Shown one piece after another: positions 19,229 to 29,008 of a stretch of DNA of 32,802 nt. The DNA is from Sphingomonas sp. Ant H11. Lineage in GTDB: Bacteria; Pseudomonadota; Alphaproteobacteria; Sphingomonadales; Sphingomonadaceae. Position 1 is the stretch's first letter; the number at the start of each line of letters is the position of its first letter. Under the pieces are notes generated by a model that did no database searches, was not told the DNA's origin, and saw only the letters and a program-made list of their open reading frames with translations. The stretch lies in contig NZ_JSBN01000033.1 in the NCBI RefSeq assembly GCF_000797515.1, forward strand, positions 1 through 32,802. The letters are read 5' to 3'. The position numbers were made by a program, and so were the translations under genes.

Positions 19229-20395
19229 ATGATCTCTGCGTTGATTTTGCTCGCCGCGAGCCTCCATCAGCCGGTCGCGGCGGCGCGGGTAACCTTTGAT
19301 CGACGCGGGGAGCGGACGGTACAAGTTTCGGGTCTGGCCGATGTCGCTGGAGCCAGAACACTGCGCGCGGACGACCCGGTTCGGATTGCGTCGATCTCCA
19401 AACTGGTCACAGCGATTGCCGTCCTGCGCCTGGTCGAGCAGCACCGACTCAATCTCGATGCCGATGTGTCGGAACTGCTCGGCTATCCGCTGCACAACCC
19501 GGCCTTTGCCGACCGACCGATCACCCTGCGCCTGTTGCTGTCCCACCGCTCGAGCCTGACCGACGGCGTCGACTATGTCCTGCCGCTCGACGCCGATCTC
19601 GGCAGCGTGTTGGCCGACCCGAAAGTGTGGGATACCGCGCACGCGCCCGGTGCTTATTTTCGCTATACCAATTTGAATTTTCCAGTGATCGCGGCGGTGA
19701 TGGAACGGGCCACTGGCGAACGCTTCGACCGGTTGATGCAGCGGCTCGTGTTCGCACCGATGAAACTGGATGCCTGCTACAATCTCGTCACCTGTTCGGA
19801 CCGCACGGTGGCGCGCGTCGTCGTTCAATATCGTTCGGGGTCGGTAACGCGCGACGACAATCACGGTGCGCGCCCGCCCTGCCCGGTCACGCCAGCCCGC
19901 GACGGCAGTTGTGATCTATCCCTTTGGCGCGCGGGCCGAAACGGCGCGACCTTTGCGCCGCAAAGCGGGCTTTATATCTCCGCGCGCGGTCTTGCCCGGA
20001 TCGGACGGATGCTGCTCGACCAAGGGCGGGTCGACGGAGTGCGCATCCTCACCCAGCGCTCGGTCCATTTGCTGGAGACCCCGCAATGGACATGGAACGG
20101 CGATAGCGGTGCGGGAAGCAATGGCGACACCTGGCACGGGCAGATGTGCCGCTATGGCCTGGCCGTCGCATTCCTGGCGACGCCGGTCGCGGGCTGCCGT
20201 GACGATCCGTTTGGCGACGGGCAGCCGCGCTGGGGGCATTTGGGGGATGCCTATGGGCTGAAATCGGGGCTGTGGATCGATCCACAGCACGGCAACGGTG
20301 TCGCCTATTTCGCGACCGACGTACCCGTCGATCCCGGCGCGCGCTCCGCCTATAGCCGAAGCGAAGAAGCGCTCGCACAAGGTGTTGCGCCATGA
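19229..20395 (+). CDS. Exported serine hydrolase, class C beta-lactamase family
   Basis: Serine hydrolase of the beta-lactamase/D-aminopeptidase/esterase superfamily (Pfam Beta-lactamase), 388 residues, frame intact. A short signal peptide is present ([18 protein letters not shown]). The three active-site motifs are S55-I-S-K58, Y146-T-N148 and H337-L-G339 (in WGHLGDAYG), the last replacing KTG as is usual in class C-like hydrolases. Several cysteines ([30 protein letters not shown]) suggest disulfides in the periplasm. In this operon a D-amino-acid-specific peptidase or amidase role is plausible, but the fold also includes esterases. The ATG is one base after the amidohydrolase stop, and its own stop overlaps the LysR gene (ATGA). 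Confidence 0.88.
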   Translation: MISALILLAASLHQPVAAARVTFDRRGERTVQVSGLADVAGARTLRADDPVRIASISKLVTAIAVLRLVEQHRLNLDADVSELLGYPLHNPAFADRPITLRLLLSHRSSLTDGVDYVLPLDADLGSVLADPKVWDTAHAPGAYFRYTNLNFPVIAAVMERATGERFDRLMQRLVFAPMKLDACYNLVTCSDRTVARVVVQYRSGSVTRDDNHGARPPCPVTPARDGSCDLSLWRAGRNGATFAPQSGLYISARGLARIGRMLLDQGRVDGVRILTQRSVHLLETPQWTWNGDSGAGSNGDTWHGQMCRYGLAVAFLATPVAGCRDDPFGDGQPRWGHLGDAYGLKSGLWIDPQHGNGVAYFATDVPVDPGARSAYSRSEEALAQGVAP

Positions 20396-21276
20396 ACCTG
20401 CGTCACATCGAAATCTTTCACGCCGTCTATATCAATGGCTCGGTCAGTGCTGCGGCGCGGGCGCTCAACATCTCACAGCCGTCGGTTTCCAAGACGCTGC
20501 GTCATGCCGAGTCGCTGCTCGGTTTTCCGCTGTTCGAGCGCGGCACTGGGCGTCTCGTGCCGACCGAAGACGCGCACACCCTGTTCGCCGAGGTCAGCGA
20601 AATTCAGGACCGCGTTTATGCGCTGCGCGAGGCCAGCCGCAATCTAAAGCGCGGCACCGGCGGAGTTTTGCGGGTGTCGGCACTGCCGTCGCTCGCGCTC
20701 GACGCGCTGCCCGTTGCGGTGGCGAGTTTTCTGCGCAGCCATCCGACGGTCCAATTCGACCTGCAGACGGTTCATCACGACGATTTGCTGCGCAAACTCT
20801 ACGAACGCGAAACCGACATCGCGATCGCCTATGCGGTGCCCCCGGCTGCCCCGATCGGGCATCGCTGGCTCGGCGAGGGCGAACTCGTCGTGCTGTATCG
20901 CGAGCAGGACATGCCCGATGCGCCACCACGGCTCGAACTCGAGTGCCTGCGCGACAAACGCTTCATCAGCCTGGCCGCGAGCGGTCCGATCGGGCAGTTG
21001 TTCACGCAGGAATTGCAGCGGCTCGACCTCGAGCTTGACGAAGTGGTGTCGGCGCGGACCTTCTATATCGCCACCGCGCTGGTGCGACAGGGCGTGGGGA
21101 TGACGGTGGTCGATAGCTTCACCGCGCAGGCTTCGCTCAGCCCCGGTCTGTCGGTGCGGCCGCTGAAGCCGCAACTGGCGTTTGATGTCCATGCGATGTT
21201 CCTGCTCAACCGCCCGCCGACCGCGCTCGCCACCGATTTTCTGAAGACGCTGGCGCGGGTTATCGACGCCGCCTGA
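20392..21276 (+). CDS. LysR-family transcriptional regulator (possibly DgcR-like)
   Basis: LysR-type regulator, 294 residues, frame intact. The N-terminal winged helix-turn-helix runs from about residue 3 to 60 ([50 protein letters not shown]). The effector domain follows ([36 protein letters not shown]). It overlaps the serine hydrolase by four bases and precedes dgcN by 82 bases, so it appears co-transcribed with its likely targets instead of divergent. D-glutamate catabolic dgcN-dgcA pairs are reported with a LysR regulator called DgcR. The position here fits that role, but the assignment rests on context. Confidence 0.92.
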   Translation: MNLRHIEIFHAVYINGSVSAAARALNISQPSVSKTLRHAESLLGFPLFERGTGRLVPTEDAHTLFAEVSEIQDRVYALREASRNLKRGTGGVLRVSALPSLALDALPVAVASFLRSHPTVQFDLQTVHHDDLLRKLYERETDIAIAYAVPPAAPIGHRWLGEGELVVLYREQDMPDAPPRLELECLRDKRFISLAASGPIGQLFTQELQRLDLELDEVVSARTFYIATALVRQGVGMTVVDSFTAQASLSPGLSVRPLKPQLAFDVHAMFLLNRPPTALATDFLKTLARVIDAA

Positions 21277-21296
21277 AGCGGACGACATAACGACAG

Positions 21297-21324
21297 GCTA
21301 TGCCGGGTGATCCACTCGCTATGC
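21297..21324. promoter_or_regulatory. Direct repeat with 21-bp period before dgcN
   Basis: GCTATGC occurs at 21297-21303 and again at 21318-21324. The offset is exactly 21 bases, or two helical turns, so both copies face the same side of DNA. This lies in the 82-base gap between the LysR gene and dgcN and could be a binding site for that regulator. The repeats are only seven bases long. Confidence 0.25.
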
Positions 21325-21358
21325 TGTGGCGGTAGCCGCTGCCGATACGGTGGCCCGC

Positions 21359-22366
21359 ATGATACCCGGACCCTATCTGCTCTATCTCGGCCATAGCGCC
21401 GACCCGATCGGCATCAAGACGTCGCGCGGCCTCGCCACTTTCCGCCCGGACGACTGCGTCGGAGAGTTTCGGTATGACGATTGCCCGCTGACGCTCGGGA
21501 TCAAGCGCCTGACGATTGCCGAAGGCGCAAGCGCTGGCGCACGCACGCTGGTGCTTGGCATCGCCAATTCGGGCGGGACGATGGGAGCGGATCTGATCGC
21601 GGATGCGGTTGCCGCGCTGGAAGCCGGGATGAACGTCGCCGCCGGACTGCACCAGCGCTTGCGCGACGTGCCACGGCTTGCCGCGCTCGCTCGCGAGCGC
21701 GGCCTCACTCTGTTCGACGTGCGCGATCCGCCTGCGGATCTGGTGGTTGGGACAGGGTATCCACGCGCCGGTCGCCGGTTGCTGACGGTCGGCACCGATT
21801 GTTCGGTCGGCAAGATGTACGCGACGCTCGCTTTGACCACAGCGCTGCGCGCGCGCGGCATCGCCGCCGATTTCCGGGCGACGGGCCAGACCGGGATCCT
21901 GATCGCAGGCGGCGGCATACCGGTCGATGCCGTGGTCGCCGATTTCATCTCGGGGGCGATCGAACAGCTCTCACCCGCGCGCGACGATGACGGTTGGGAT
22001 GTGATCGAAGGGCAAGGGTCGCTCTTCCATCCCTCCTTCGCGGGTGTCTCGACCGGCCTGCTGCACGGCGCGCAGGCCGAGGCGATCGTGCTCTGCCACG
22101 AACCGGGGCGTGCGCACATGCGCGGTCTGCCCGGACGCGCCCTGCCCGAGCTGACGGAATGCCTGGCGATGAATCTGCAGGTTGCGCGCCTGACCAGCCC
22201 GGGCGTGCGGGCGATCGGCGTGTGTCTCAACACCTCTGCGCTGGATGCAGCGGCGGCGCGGGCGCTGTGCGAACGGACCGAGGATATGCTCGGCCTGCCC
22301 TGTACCGACCCGATCGCCTTCGGCGTCGAGTCCATCATCGATGCGCTCTATGCCCCGCACGCTTGA
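21359..22366 (+). CDS. dgcN: DgcN, D-glutamate N-acetyltransferase (DUF1611 family)
   Basis: Cytosolic protein of the DUF1611 family, which includes DgcN, described as forming N-acetyl-D-glutamate in the DgcN-DgcA route of D-glutamate catabolism. The ATG at 21359 (GGTGG six bases before) begins at the usual family N-terminus, PYLLYLGHSADPIGIKTSRG. An upstream GTG at 21326 would add eleven residues. Family landmarks are the P-loop-like GTDCSVGKM (residues 145-153), DFRATGQTGILIAGGGI, VVADFISGA, IEGQGSLFHPSFAGVS, and VLCHEPGRAHMRGLP. It is intact, 335 residues, with no signal peptide. It overlaps dgcA by 17 bases, the usual pairing for this system. Confidence 0.9.
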   Translation: MIPGPYLLYLGHSADPIGIKTSRGLATFRPDDCVGEFRYDDCPLTLGIKRLTIAEGASAGARTLVLGIANSGGTMGADLIADAVAALEAGMNVAAGLHQRLRDVPRLAALARERGLTLFDVRDPPADLVVGTGYPRAGRRLLTVGTDCSVGKMYATLALTTALRARGIAADFRATGQTGILIAGGGIPVDAVVADFISGAIEQLSPARDDDGWDVIEGQGSLFHPSFAGVSTGLLHGAQAEAIVLCHEPGRAHMRGLPGRALPELTECLAMNLQVARLTSPGVRAIGVCLNTSALDAAAARALCERTEDMLGLPCTDPIAFGVESIIDALYAPHA

Positions 22367-23338
22367 GGCGCGGCACGACCGCTTTGCGTTGCACACGCCG
22401 TTTCGCATCGCGCGCGGGGTGAAAACCGCGGCGGACGTGATCACCGTATCGATCATGCAGGACGGACATGTCGGTCACGGCGAGGGCGTCCCCTACCCGC
22501 GCTATGGCGAGAGCGTCGCGAGTGCGCTCGACGAGATCGCGCACGTACGCGATGCGATCGAGGGCGGCGCGGATCGCGAGGATCTGCTCGGCCTGCTGCA
22601 GCCGGGCGCGGGGCGCAATGCGATCGACTGCGCCTTATGGGATTTGGAAGCAAAGCGCTCGGGCCGCGCGGTCGCGACGATGATCGATGGCCCCGACCTC
22701 ACATCAATGCCAAACGCGTTGACGGTCGTCATCGACACCCCTGCGGCGATGGCACGGGCGGCAGCGCTGATCGCCGCCGCGCCGCTGATCAAGGTCAAAG
22801 TGAACCACGAAAATCCCGCTGAGCAACTTCGCGCGGTTCGCTCCGTGGCCCACAATGCCACGCTGATCGTAGACCCGAATGAAAGTTGGGACCGCACCCT
22901 GCTCGAAGCGATGCAGCCGCTGCTGGTCGAACTCCGCGTCGCGCTGCTCGAGCAACCGGTGCCGGCCAGCGTGGATGCGTGGCTCGCCGATTTTTCCCCG
23001 GCAGTGCCAATTTGCGCCGATGAATCGGTCCACACCGCCGACGACCTCGATCGCGTTGCCGCGCGCTATCAATGCGTCAACGTGAAGCTCGACAAAGCGG
23101 GCGGACTGACCGCCGCGCTCGCCCTCGCCCACGGAGCCCGCGCCCGCGGCTCGGGGTGATGACCGGTTGCATGGTCAGTTCCTCGCTCTCGATCGCGCCC
23201 GCCTTGCACGTGGCGATGCTGTCCGATTTTGTCGATCTTGACGGGCCGTTATGGCTGGCGGAGGATCGCGTCGGTGGGGTGACGGATGTAGGGGGCATAT
23301 TGTCGCCACCGCCCCCCGGCTTTTGGGGTACGCCATGA
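22350..23338 (+). CDS. dgcA: DgcA, N-acetyl-D-glutamate racemase (enolase superfamily; one frameshift)
   Basis: Enolase-superfamily enzyme of the dipeptide epimerase group. In the Dgc pathway it converts N-acetyl-D-glutamate to N-acetyl-L-glutamate. Catalytic elements are all present: the K-x-K pair in LIKVKVN, metal ligands Asp in IVDPNESW, Glu in LLEQPVP and Asp in ICADES, and the second base in VNVKLDKAGG. The frame breaks at 23150-23151, where one missing base (GGCCTC read as GGCTC) explains it. Correction gives GARARGLGVMTGCMVSSS and continues to the stop at 23336-23338. Corrected length is about 329 residues. As written it ends at 23159 and lacks the last barrel strand. L-Ala-D/L-Glu epimerase is an alternative name for the same fold, but adjacency to dgcN favours DgcA. 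Both ends overlap neighbouring genes. Confidence 0.88.
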
Positions 23339-24897
23339 ACATCGGCCGGATCGGGTTATTGGTCGGCGTGGCGCTCGCTGCAATCAGCGCTTCGGCCCCG
23401 CCTTCCGCAGACCTGATCCTGCGCGGCGGCACTATCTATACCGGGTCCGACGCGCCGTTCGTTGGCGACGTGGCGATTGAGGGGGACCATATCGTCGAGG
23501 TCGCGCCGCATGTGGCGCGCGCCGCCACGCGCGTGATCGACGCGCATGGCATGATCGTCTCGCCCGGCTTCATCGATCCGCATACGCATATGGGGGACGA
23601 TCTGGCGTCGGACGATCCCGCCAAGCGGCTGATCCCGATGTTCCTGATGCAGGGCGTGACAACCGCGTTCATCGGCAATGACGGCGGCGGCGAAATTGAC
23701 GTTGGACGCGTGCTGGACAGCGCGCGGACGCGCCCGGTCGGGATCAATTATGCCACCTATACCGGCTTCGGCACGATCCGCCAGCGCGTGATCGGCGAGG
23801 CCAAGCGCGCGCCAACTCCGCAGGAACTGGGCCAGATGCAGGCGCTGGTCGCAAGCGCAATGTGCCAGGGCGCGATCGGGCTTTCGACCGGGCTGTTCTA
23901 TGCCCCGCAAAGCTTTTCCAAGACCGATGAGGTCGTCGCGCTCGCCACTGAAGCGGGCAAGCGGGGCGGCTTTTACGATAGCCATATCCGGGATGAGTCG
24001 AGCTACACCGTCGGACTGTTGGCGGCGATCGACGAAGAGATCGAGATAGCGCGCGCCGCGCATATTCCGGCGCATGTCTCGCACATCAAGGCGCTCGGCG
24101 TCGATGTGCAGGGCCAGGCTCCCGCCGTCATCGCGCGGATCGCGGCGGCGCGCGCGGCGGGGCTGAACATCACGGCGAGCCAATATCCGTGGTCGGCCAG
24201 CGGCTCGAGCATGGTCGCCTCGCTCGTTCCGTTATGGGCGCAGGACGGTGGCCGTACGGCGATGCTCGCGCGCTTCGACGACCCCGCCCAGGCCACCCGG
24301 TTGCACGCGGACATAGCCGAAAACATGCGCAAACGCGGCGGGCCGACCAAGCTGTTGATCACGGAAGGTGCCGAACGCAATCGGACCCTTGCAGAGGTCG
24401 CGGTGGCGACCAAGACCGACCCCATCACGGCCGCGATCGCGGTGATCCGCGTCGGCGACCCCGGCGTCATCTCGTTCAATCAAAGCGAGGCCGACATCGC
24501 CGCCTTCATGCGGCAACCCTGGGTGATGACCGATTCCGACGCATCGCCCGGCCACCCGCGCGTTTATGGCAGCTTCGCGCGCAAATACGCCAAATATGTC
24601 GTGGCCGATCACGTCCTGACATTGCGCGAAATGATCGAGCGCAGTTCGTCGCTGACCGCCGATACCTTCGGCCTTACCGGACGTGGGCACCTGAAAGCCG
24701 GTGCGTTCGCCGACGTGGTGGTGTTCGATCCCCGCCGCTATGCGCCGCGCGCAACCTACCAACAGCCGACCGAGCTTGCGGTCGGGGTGCAGACGGTGGT
24801 GGTCAACGGCATCCTCGCGGTCGATGGCGGCAAGCTGACGGGCCGTGCCGCCGGGCGCGCGCTGCCGCATCGCCCGCCCGCCGGAAGCTGTCCCTGA
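23335..24897 (+). CDS. Exported D-aminoacylase (N-acyl-D-amino-acid deacylase)
   Basis: Zinc-dependent amidohydrolase of the N-acyl-D-amino-acid deacylase group, releasing free D-amino acids from N-acyl derivatives. Frame intact, 520 residues. A signal peptide (MNIGRIGLLVGVALAAISASA) places it in the periplasm. Landmarks are LILRGGTIYTGSDAPFVGDV, PGFIDPHTH (H83-T-H85), GLSTGLFYAPQ, a Cys in SAMCQGAIG, FYDSHIRDE, PAHVSHIKALG, and MTDSDASPGHPRVYG. It ends with GHLKAGAFADVVVFDPRRYA. The ATG overlaps the dgcA stop by four bases, so it closes the operon. Specificity (D-Glu versus broad or hydrophobic D-residues) cannot be read from the sequence. Confidence 0.9.
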   Translation: MNIGRIGLLVGVALAAISASAPPSADLILRGGTIYTGSDAPFVGDVAIEGDHIVEVAPHVARAATRVIDAHGMIVSPGFIDPHTHMGDDLASDDPAKRLIPMFLMQGVTTAFIGNDGGGEIDVGRVLDSARTRPVGINYATYTGFGTIRQRVIGEAKRAPTPQELGQMQALVASAMCQGAIGLSTGLFYAPQSFSKTDEVVALATEAGKRGGFYDSHIRDESSYTVGLLAAIDEEIEIARAAHIPAHVSHIKALGVDVQGQAPAVIARIAAARAAGLNITASQYPWSASGSSMVASLVPLWAQDGGRTAMLARFDDPAQATRLHADIAENMRKRGGPTKLLITEGAERNRTLAEVAVATKTDPITAAIAVIRVGDPGVISFNQSEADIAAFMRQPWVMTDSDASPGHPRVYGSFARKYAKYVVADHVLTLREMIERSSSLTADTFGLTGRGHLKAGAFADVVVFDPRRYAPRATYQQPTELAVGVQTVVVNGILAVDGGKLTGRAAGRALPHRPPAGSCP

Positions 24898-24900
24898 GCG

Positions 24901-26838
24901 TCAGTTCGTTTCGCTATAATGCTGCGGATTGCGAGCTCCTGGCGCGGGCAGCGGCGCGGCCCGGTCTTCGCTCGCGCGTTCCCGATAGAAGCGGATATTG
25001 TCGAGTTGCAGCCACGCCTTGCCGCCGGGTTTGCCCTCAAGCCGCACGATCAGCGCACGCAATTTCGCCAGATCTAGCTGAGCCTTCGCGTCGCGGCTGG
25101 CAAAGGCGCTGAACGGGATGTGGAAGGTACGGCGGACCTCCCCTGCTTCGAAGCCGGTGCGGAACCATTCATCATCATTGATCGCATAACTGTCGAACAC
25201 CAGATCGTAGCGCCCGCTGCCGCGCGCATCGAACGCGACGCCGGTGAAACCCCGCGCATCGGCGAGCTGTACCGCGCCTTGCGTCAATGGCAGCACGAGT
25301 TGCGCGAACGGACGCGGCTTGGCCCCCATATGCGCGATCAGGAAAACCGGTCGCTCCGGTGCTTTCGGATCGTCGCTGCCCGGCCGGACGAAATCGAGGT
25401 GGCTGTGGTCGACGCCGGAATCGGTGCTCTCAACCGGCAGCGTATCGAGGTCGGTGCGGCCGTCACCCCGCCCGCCCGTGTCAATTGGCCCCGGCATGTT
25501 GTGCACCGGCAGCGGAGTCGGGGCCGCCCCGTTTACCAGCGCGCGCAGCGGCGCGAGCGCGACCTCGCGTCCCGACACGAACACCCGCGCGACCTTCCAC
25601 AAATCGGTGATGCGCTCGTCGGGCCGCCCCGCGATCAGCACCAGATCGGCGCGCTGGCCCGGCGCAATCCGTCCGTTGTCCGCCGACTGCCCCAGGATAT
25701 CCGCGCTGGTCGCGGTCGCAGCGACCAACGCCTCGGCGGGGGTGAAGCCCAGCTTGGTCAGCCACCAGATCTCGCGGAGCGTGCCGGGCCCGTGATACAC
25801 ACCCTCGATCCCGGCATCGGTGCCGACGCCGATACGCACCCCTGCCGCTTTCAGCCGCCGGACATTGTCCTGCATGATCGCCCAGCGCTTCGCATCATAA
25901 GCCGCGACCGGCTTGGACGATTGCGCCGCATGGCTTGCTTCGAACGCCGCCTCGGGCGGCGTCAGCGCGCGTTGCTCGTCGGGTTCGAACCGGCGAGTCT
26001 GCTGCGGCTCATACACCACCAATGTCGGGATATAGGCGGTGTGGTTGGCCTTCATCAGCGCGATCAGATCATCGTCGATCAGCGCATCCCCGGCCCCGTG
26101 CCCCACGGCATCGACTCCGGCCATCGCGGCGACGCGGTCGCCCTGCACGGTTACCGTATGCGTGATGACCGGCAGACCGGCCTTGTGCGCATCCGCCACG
26201 ACTGCAGCCAGCGTCGGCACGTTCATACTGTTGAGATCGCTGTCGCGCCCATAGCGCCAGCCATCGGCAAAGACCTTGATGAGATTGGGCTGGTACGGCA
26301 GCGCGGTCGCCGTCGCGACATGCGCGGCGGCGGGGGTTGCGGCCTGCAGCGTGAAGAAGGCTCCCCAGCCATATTCGGTGCCATGCCCACCCGGCACGCC
26401 GACGCGCACCGCCAGTTCGAGGTGCGGGGCCGCGACTGCCCCGGACGCGACCATCTGGCGGATCGGCGCAATCATTTCGCCCGACACCGAATAGTCGTTC
26501 ACCGACGTTACGCCCGCGAGCAAATAACCGGCATAGGCCTTGCCCAGATCATCGGGTGCATCGTAGCCGGGCGAGCGCAAATGCGTGTGGAGATCGTGCA
26601 GGCCGGGGATCAGCGTAAGCCCCCGCGCATCAATGCTGCGCGCGCCTCGAGGCTTGCGCAGATGCGGGCCGACCGCGACGATGCGGTCCCCCCGCAGCAG
26701 CACGTCGCCAATCGTCGCAGGCGCGCCGGTGCCATCGAACACCCGCGCGCCACGGATGATAACCGCGTCGTCTGGGCCCGCAGCAGCGCACACTGGGGAC
26801 ATCGACGACAAGGCCAAAAACGCGGCAACCCACTTCAT
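24901..26838 (-). CDS. Exported amidohydrolase fused to a CIA30-like domain
   Basis: Imidazolonepropionase-like amidohydrolase of 645 residues, frame intact, with a signal peptide (MKWVAAFLALSSMSPVCAAA). The catalytic barrel covers about residues 25-440. It shows H84-T-H86 in LHDLHTHLRS, NLIKVFADGWRYG (possible metal-bridging Lys), VITHTVTVQG, VGHGAGDAL, Asp in IGVGTDAGIEG, and the closing GRIAPGQRADLVLIAG. The segment from about 480 to 630 resembles a CIA30/galactose-binding beta-sandwich: FLIAHMGAKPRPFAQLVLPL, GFTGVAFDARGSGRYDLVF, RTFHIPFSAF and AWLQLDNIRFY. This add-on could bind carbohydrate or peptide ligand. Its start overlaps the S9 peptidase stop (ATGA), so the two form an operon. It ends three bases from the D-aminoacylase stop on the opposite strand. 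Related enzymes are prolidase-like peptidases or esterases, and the substrate is not known. Confidence 0.88.
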   Translation of the reverse strand: MKWVAAFLALSSMSPVCAAAGPDDAVIIRGARVFDGTGAPATIGDVLLRGDRIVAVGPHLRKPRGARSIDARGLTLIPGLHDLHTHLRSPGYDAPDDLGKAYAGYLLAGVTSVNDYSVSGEMIAPIRQMVASGAVAAPHLELAVRVGVPGGHGTEYGWGAFFTLQAATPAAAHVATATALPYQPNLIKVFADGWRYGRDSDLNSMNVPTLAAVVADAHKAGLPVITHTVTVQGDRVAAMAGVDAVGHGAGDALIDDDLIALMKANHTAYIPTLVVYEPQQTRRFEPDEQRALTPPEAAFEASHAAQSSKPVAAYDAKRWAIMQDNVRRLKAAGVRIGVGTDAGIEGVYHGPGTLREIWWLTKLGFTPAEALVAATATSADILGQSADNGRIAPGQRADLVLIAGRPDERITDLWKVARVFVSGREVALAPLRALVNGAAPTPLPVHNMPGPIDTGGRGDGRTDLDTLPVESTDSGVDHSHLDFVRPGSDDPKAPERPVFLIAHMGAKPRPFAQLVLPLTQGAVQLADARGFTGVAFDARGSGRYDLVFDSYAINDDEWFRTGFEAGEVRRTFHIPFSAFASRDAKAQLDLAKLRALIVRLEGKPGGKAWLQLDNIRFYRERASEDRAAPLPAPGARNPQHYSETN

Positions 26839-28872
26839 CGCGTGATCTTGTGCATGAGCGTGCGATCCAGAAAATCATCGGTTGCCCGATAGCTCGCCAG
26901 CCAATCGGCATAGCGAAAGAAGTCATGCCGCTCATCGGGAAAGACCAATTGTTCGAACGGCACCTGCCGCGCGGTGAGTTCGCGCGCGAGCAGCAAGGAT
27001 TGGTAGAAGTCCACGCTCTTGTCGTCATCGCCGTGAATCAGCAACACGGGCGACCGCCACGTTGCGATCGCGCCAAGCGGCGAGGATTGCCATTGCAACT
27101 GATGCGCCGCGGCCTCGGCATCGGGCGACAGCGTCTTCTCGACTGGGCGAACCATTGCGTGGACGCCGTGGAAATCCACCCCGGCGGCGAACAGATCGCT
27201 GTTGCGGGCGAGCGCCAATGCGGTGAGATACCCGCCCCAGCTTCCGCCCCAAATCCCGATCCGCGCCGGATCGACATCGCTGCGCGCCGCCAGCCATTTG
27301 CCTGCGGCCAGCACGTCGCGATATTCCGAGGCACCGCCGCGCGCCTGGCCGGGTGCCTCGCGAAAATCGTGGCCGTACCCGGTGCCGCTGCGATAATTGA
27401 CCGACAGCACGTCATAGCCCTTGGCCGCGAAATGCTGGTTCAGAATGTAGGCGTTCGAATAATAATAAGAGGTGTTGAAGCCGGGCAGCATCTGCCGACG
27501 CGGGCCGCCATGCACATAGACCAATGCGGGATGCCTGCCGGGGCCGCGCGCGTGGAACAATTGCGCGTGGACCAGCACGCCGTCCTCCGCCGTGAAGGTT
27601 ACCGTTTCCGGTGCTGCAAACCCGGCAACCGAGGGCGCATCATGCAGCGGTGCGAGCGCGTCGCCGACCAGAGCGGCGTGCGCGAGTTGCGTGGCGCTGG
27701 TCGCCAGGACCGCCAGCGTCGTTCCGGCGAAGGTCGGGATCGATTCGCTGCCCGCGCCTTGCGTCATCCGCGCCGCCGCGCCTCCGGTAAGGGGCACCGT
27801 CCAGATGTGACGCCGTTCGAGGTCCCCGGCATTGGCGGCATAGATCAGCGCCTTGCCATCGGACGAGAGCAGGAAACTCTCCAGCTCGAATGCGCCCGGC
27901 GTGAGATCGCGCGTGCTGCCGCGCGCCGGATCGAGCGCATAAGCGTGCAGCCAGCCGCTCCGCTCCCACGGAAAGACGATCGTGCCGTCCTTCGCCCAGA
28001 ACAGATTGCGGGCGCGGGTTCCGGCATAGGTTCCGCCAGCACCCGCCGGAGCCGCCCACAAGGTGCGCGCGGTGCCAGTCGCAAGCTCGACGCTGCGGAT
28101 CGACCAATAGCGACCGCCATCCCCGATAGCGGTGGCGGGCGGATCGACGAAGCGGATATAGGCGATGCTCTTGCCATCGGGCGCAAAGCACGGCTCGACT
28201 GCGAAGCCCAAACCGGGATCGAGATAGCGCAGCCGCGCCTCCCCGCGCGCGGCAACGTCGAGCAAGGCGATGAAGCTGTGGTCGCCGCGCTCGTCCACGA
28301 ACAGAAGCTGGCGACCGTCCGGTGACCATTCCAACCGCGAGGCGTCTCCCGCAACCGTCGCGACCCGCTGCGCCCCTGCGGCCTTGCTCCACAGCCAGAT
28401 TTCGCCCTTGCGGGTAAAGGCCAGCCGCTCGCCATCCGGCGCGAAGACGGGGGCGTGGCCCTCGCCCACCAGTTCCGCCGCGCCGCCTGTGGTGGATGCT
28501 ACAAAAAATTTGTTGCTTGGGCGGCGTCGCGCTGGCGGCGGTATTGGGGATGCTGCCGTCGGGAAATTCGGGGTCGCCACCGCGCACAAAGGCGACCCTT
28601 GCGCCATCCCGCGTCAGCGCGAGATCGGACAGTTGCTGCCCGTCATCGTCGGTGAACGCCGTGATCGCGCGCGCAGGCCTACCCCCCGCCGACACCCAAA
28701 TATTGCGCACGCCGCCCGCATTTTCGACCCAGGCGAAACGCGGCGTGTCCGCCGCGCCGACCAGCCCGCTCGCAATCGGCAAAGCCAAGGTCGCGGCCAG
28801 ATCATCGGCCATTGCCGGTTGTGCCAATAGCAGGGCGCAAAGCCCCAACCCCAATGCGATATGCCGTGTCAT
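26835..28872 (-). CDS. Exported S9-family (prolyl oligopeptidase-type) peptidase (one frameshift)
   Basis: Serine peptidase of clan SC, family S9, about 678 residues after correction, with a signal peptide (MTRHIALGLGLCALLLAQPAMA). A WD40/beta-propeller-like N-terminal part carries repeated blades (PVFAPDGERLAFTRKG, LEWSPDGRQLLFV, PCFAPDGKSIAYIRF). The C-terminal alpha/beta hydrolase domain has YVHGGPRRQML, nucleophile Ser in GIWGGSWGGYL (codon at 27240-27242), Asp in LLIHGDDDKSV and His in PDERHDFFRY. The frame breaks at 28503-28511 (runs of A and T; one base too many). Removing it gives PPKQQFFVASTTGG and joins the halves. The gene is divergent from dacB across 136 bases and translationally coupled to the amidohydrolase. 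Dipeptidyl- or acylaminoacyl-peptidase activity is likely. Lasso-peptide isopeptidases share this fold, but no lasso genes are present. Confidence 0.9.
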
Positions 28873-29008
28873 GGCGGCATAGTGGAGCCGCGCACGAGTG
28901 CCGACAACCGGCGATCGGTACGATCATGCGCGACGGTTATACCGGGGGCAACGCTCTGTATGTGCCGCACTGCATTGTTTGTCGCGCAATTGGTCCTAGG
29001 CTGCGGGA

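Noticed and set aside
25120..26892. A 590-codon + strand open frame
   Set aside because: Antisense to the amidohydrolase, whose metal motifs and signal peptide are clear. The translation is arginine-rich without recognisable domains.
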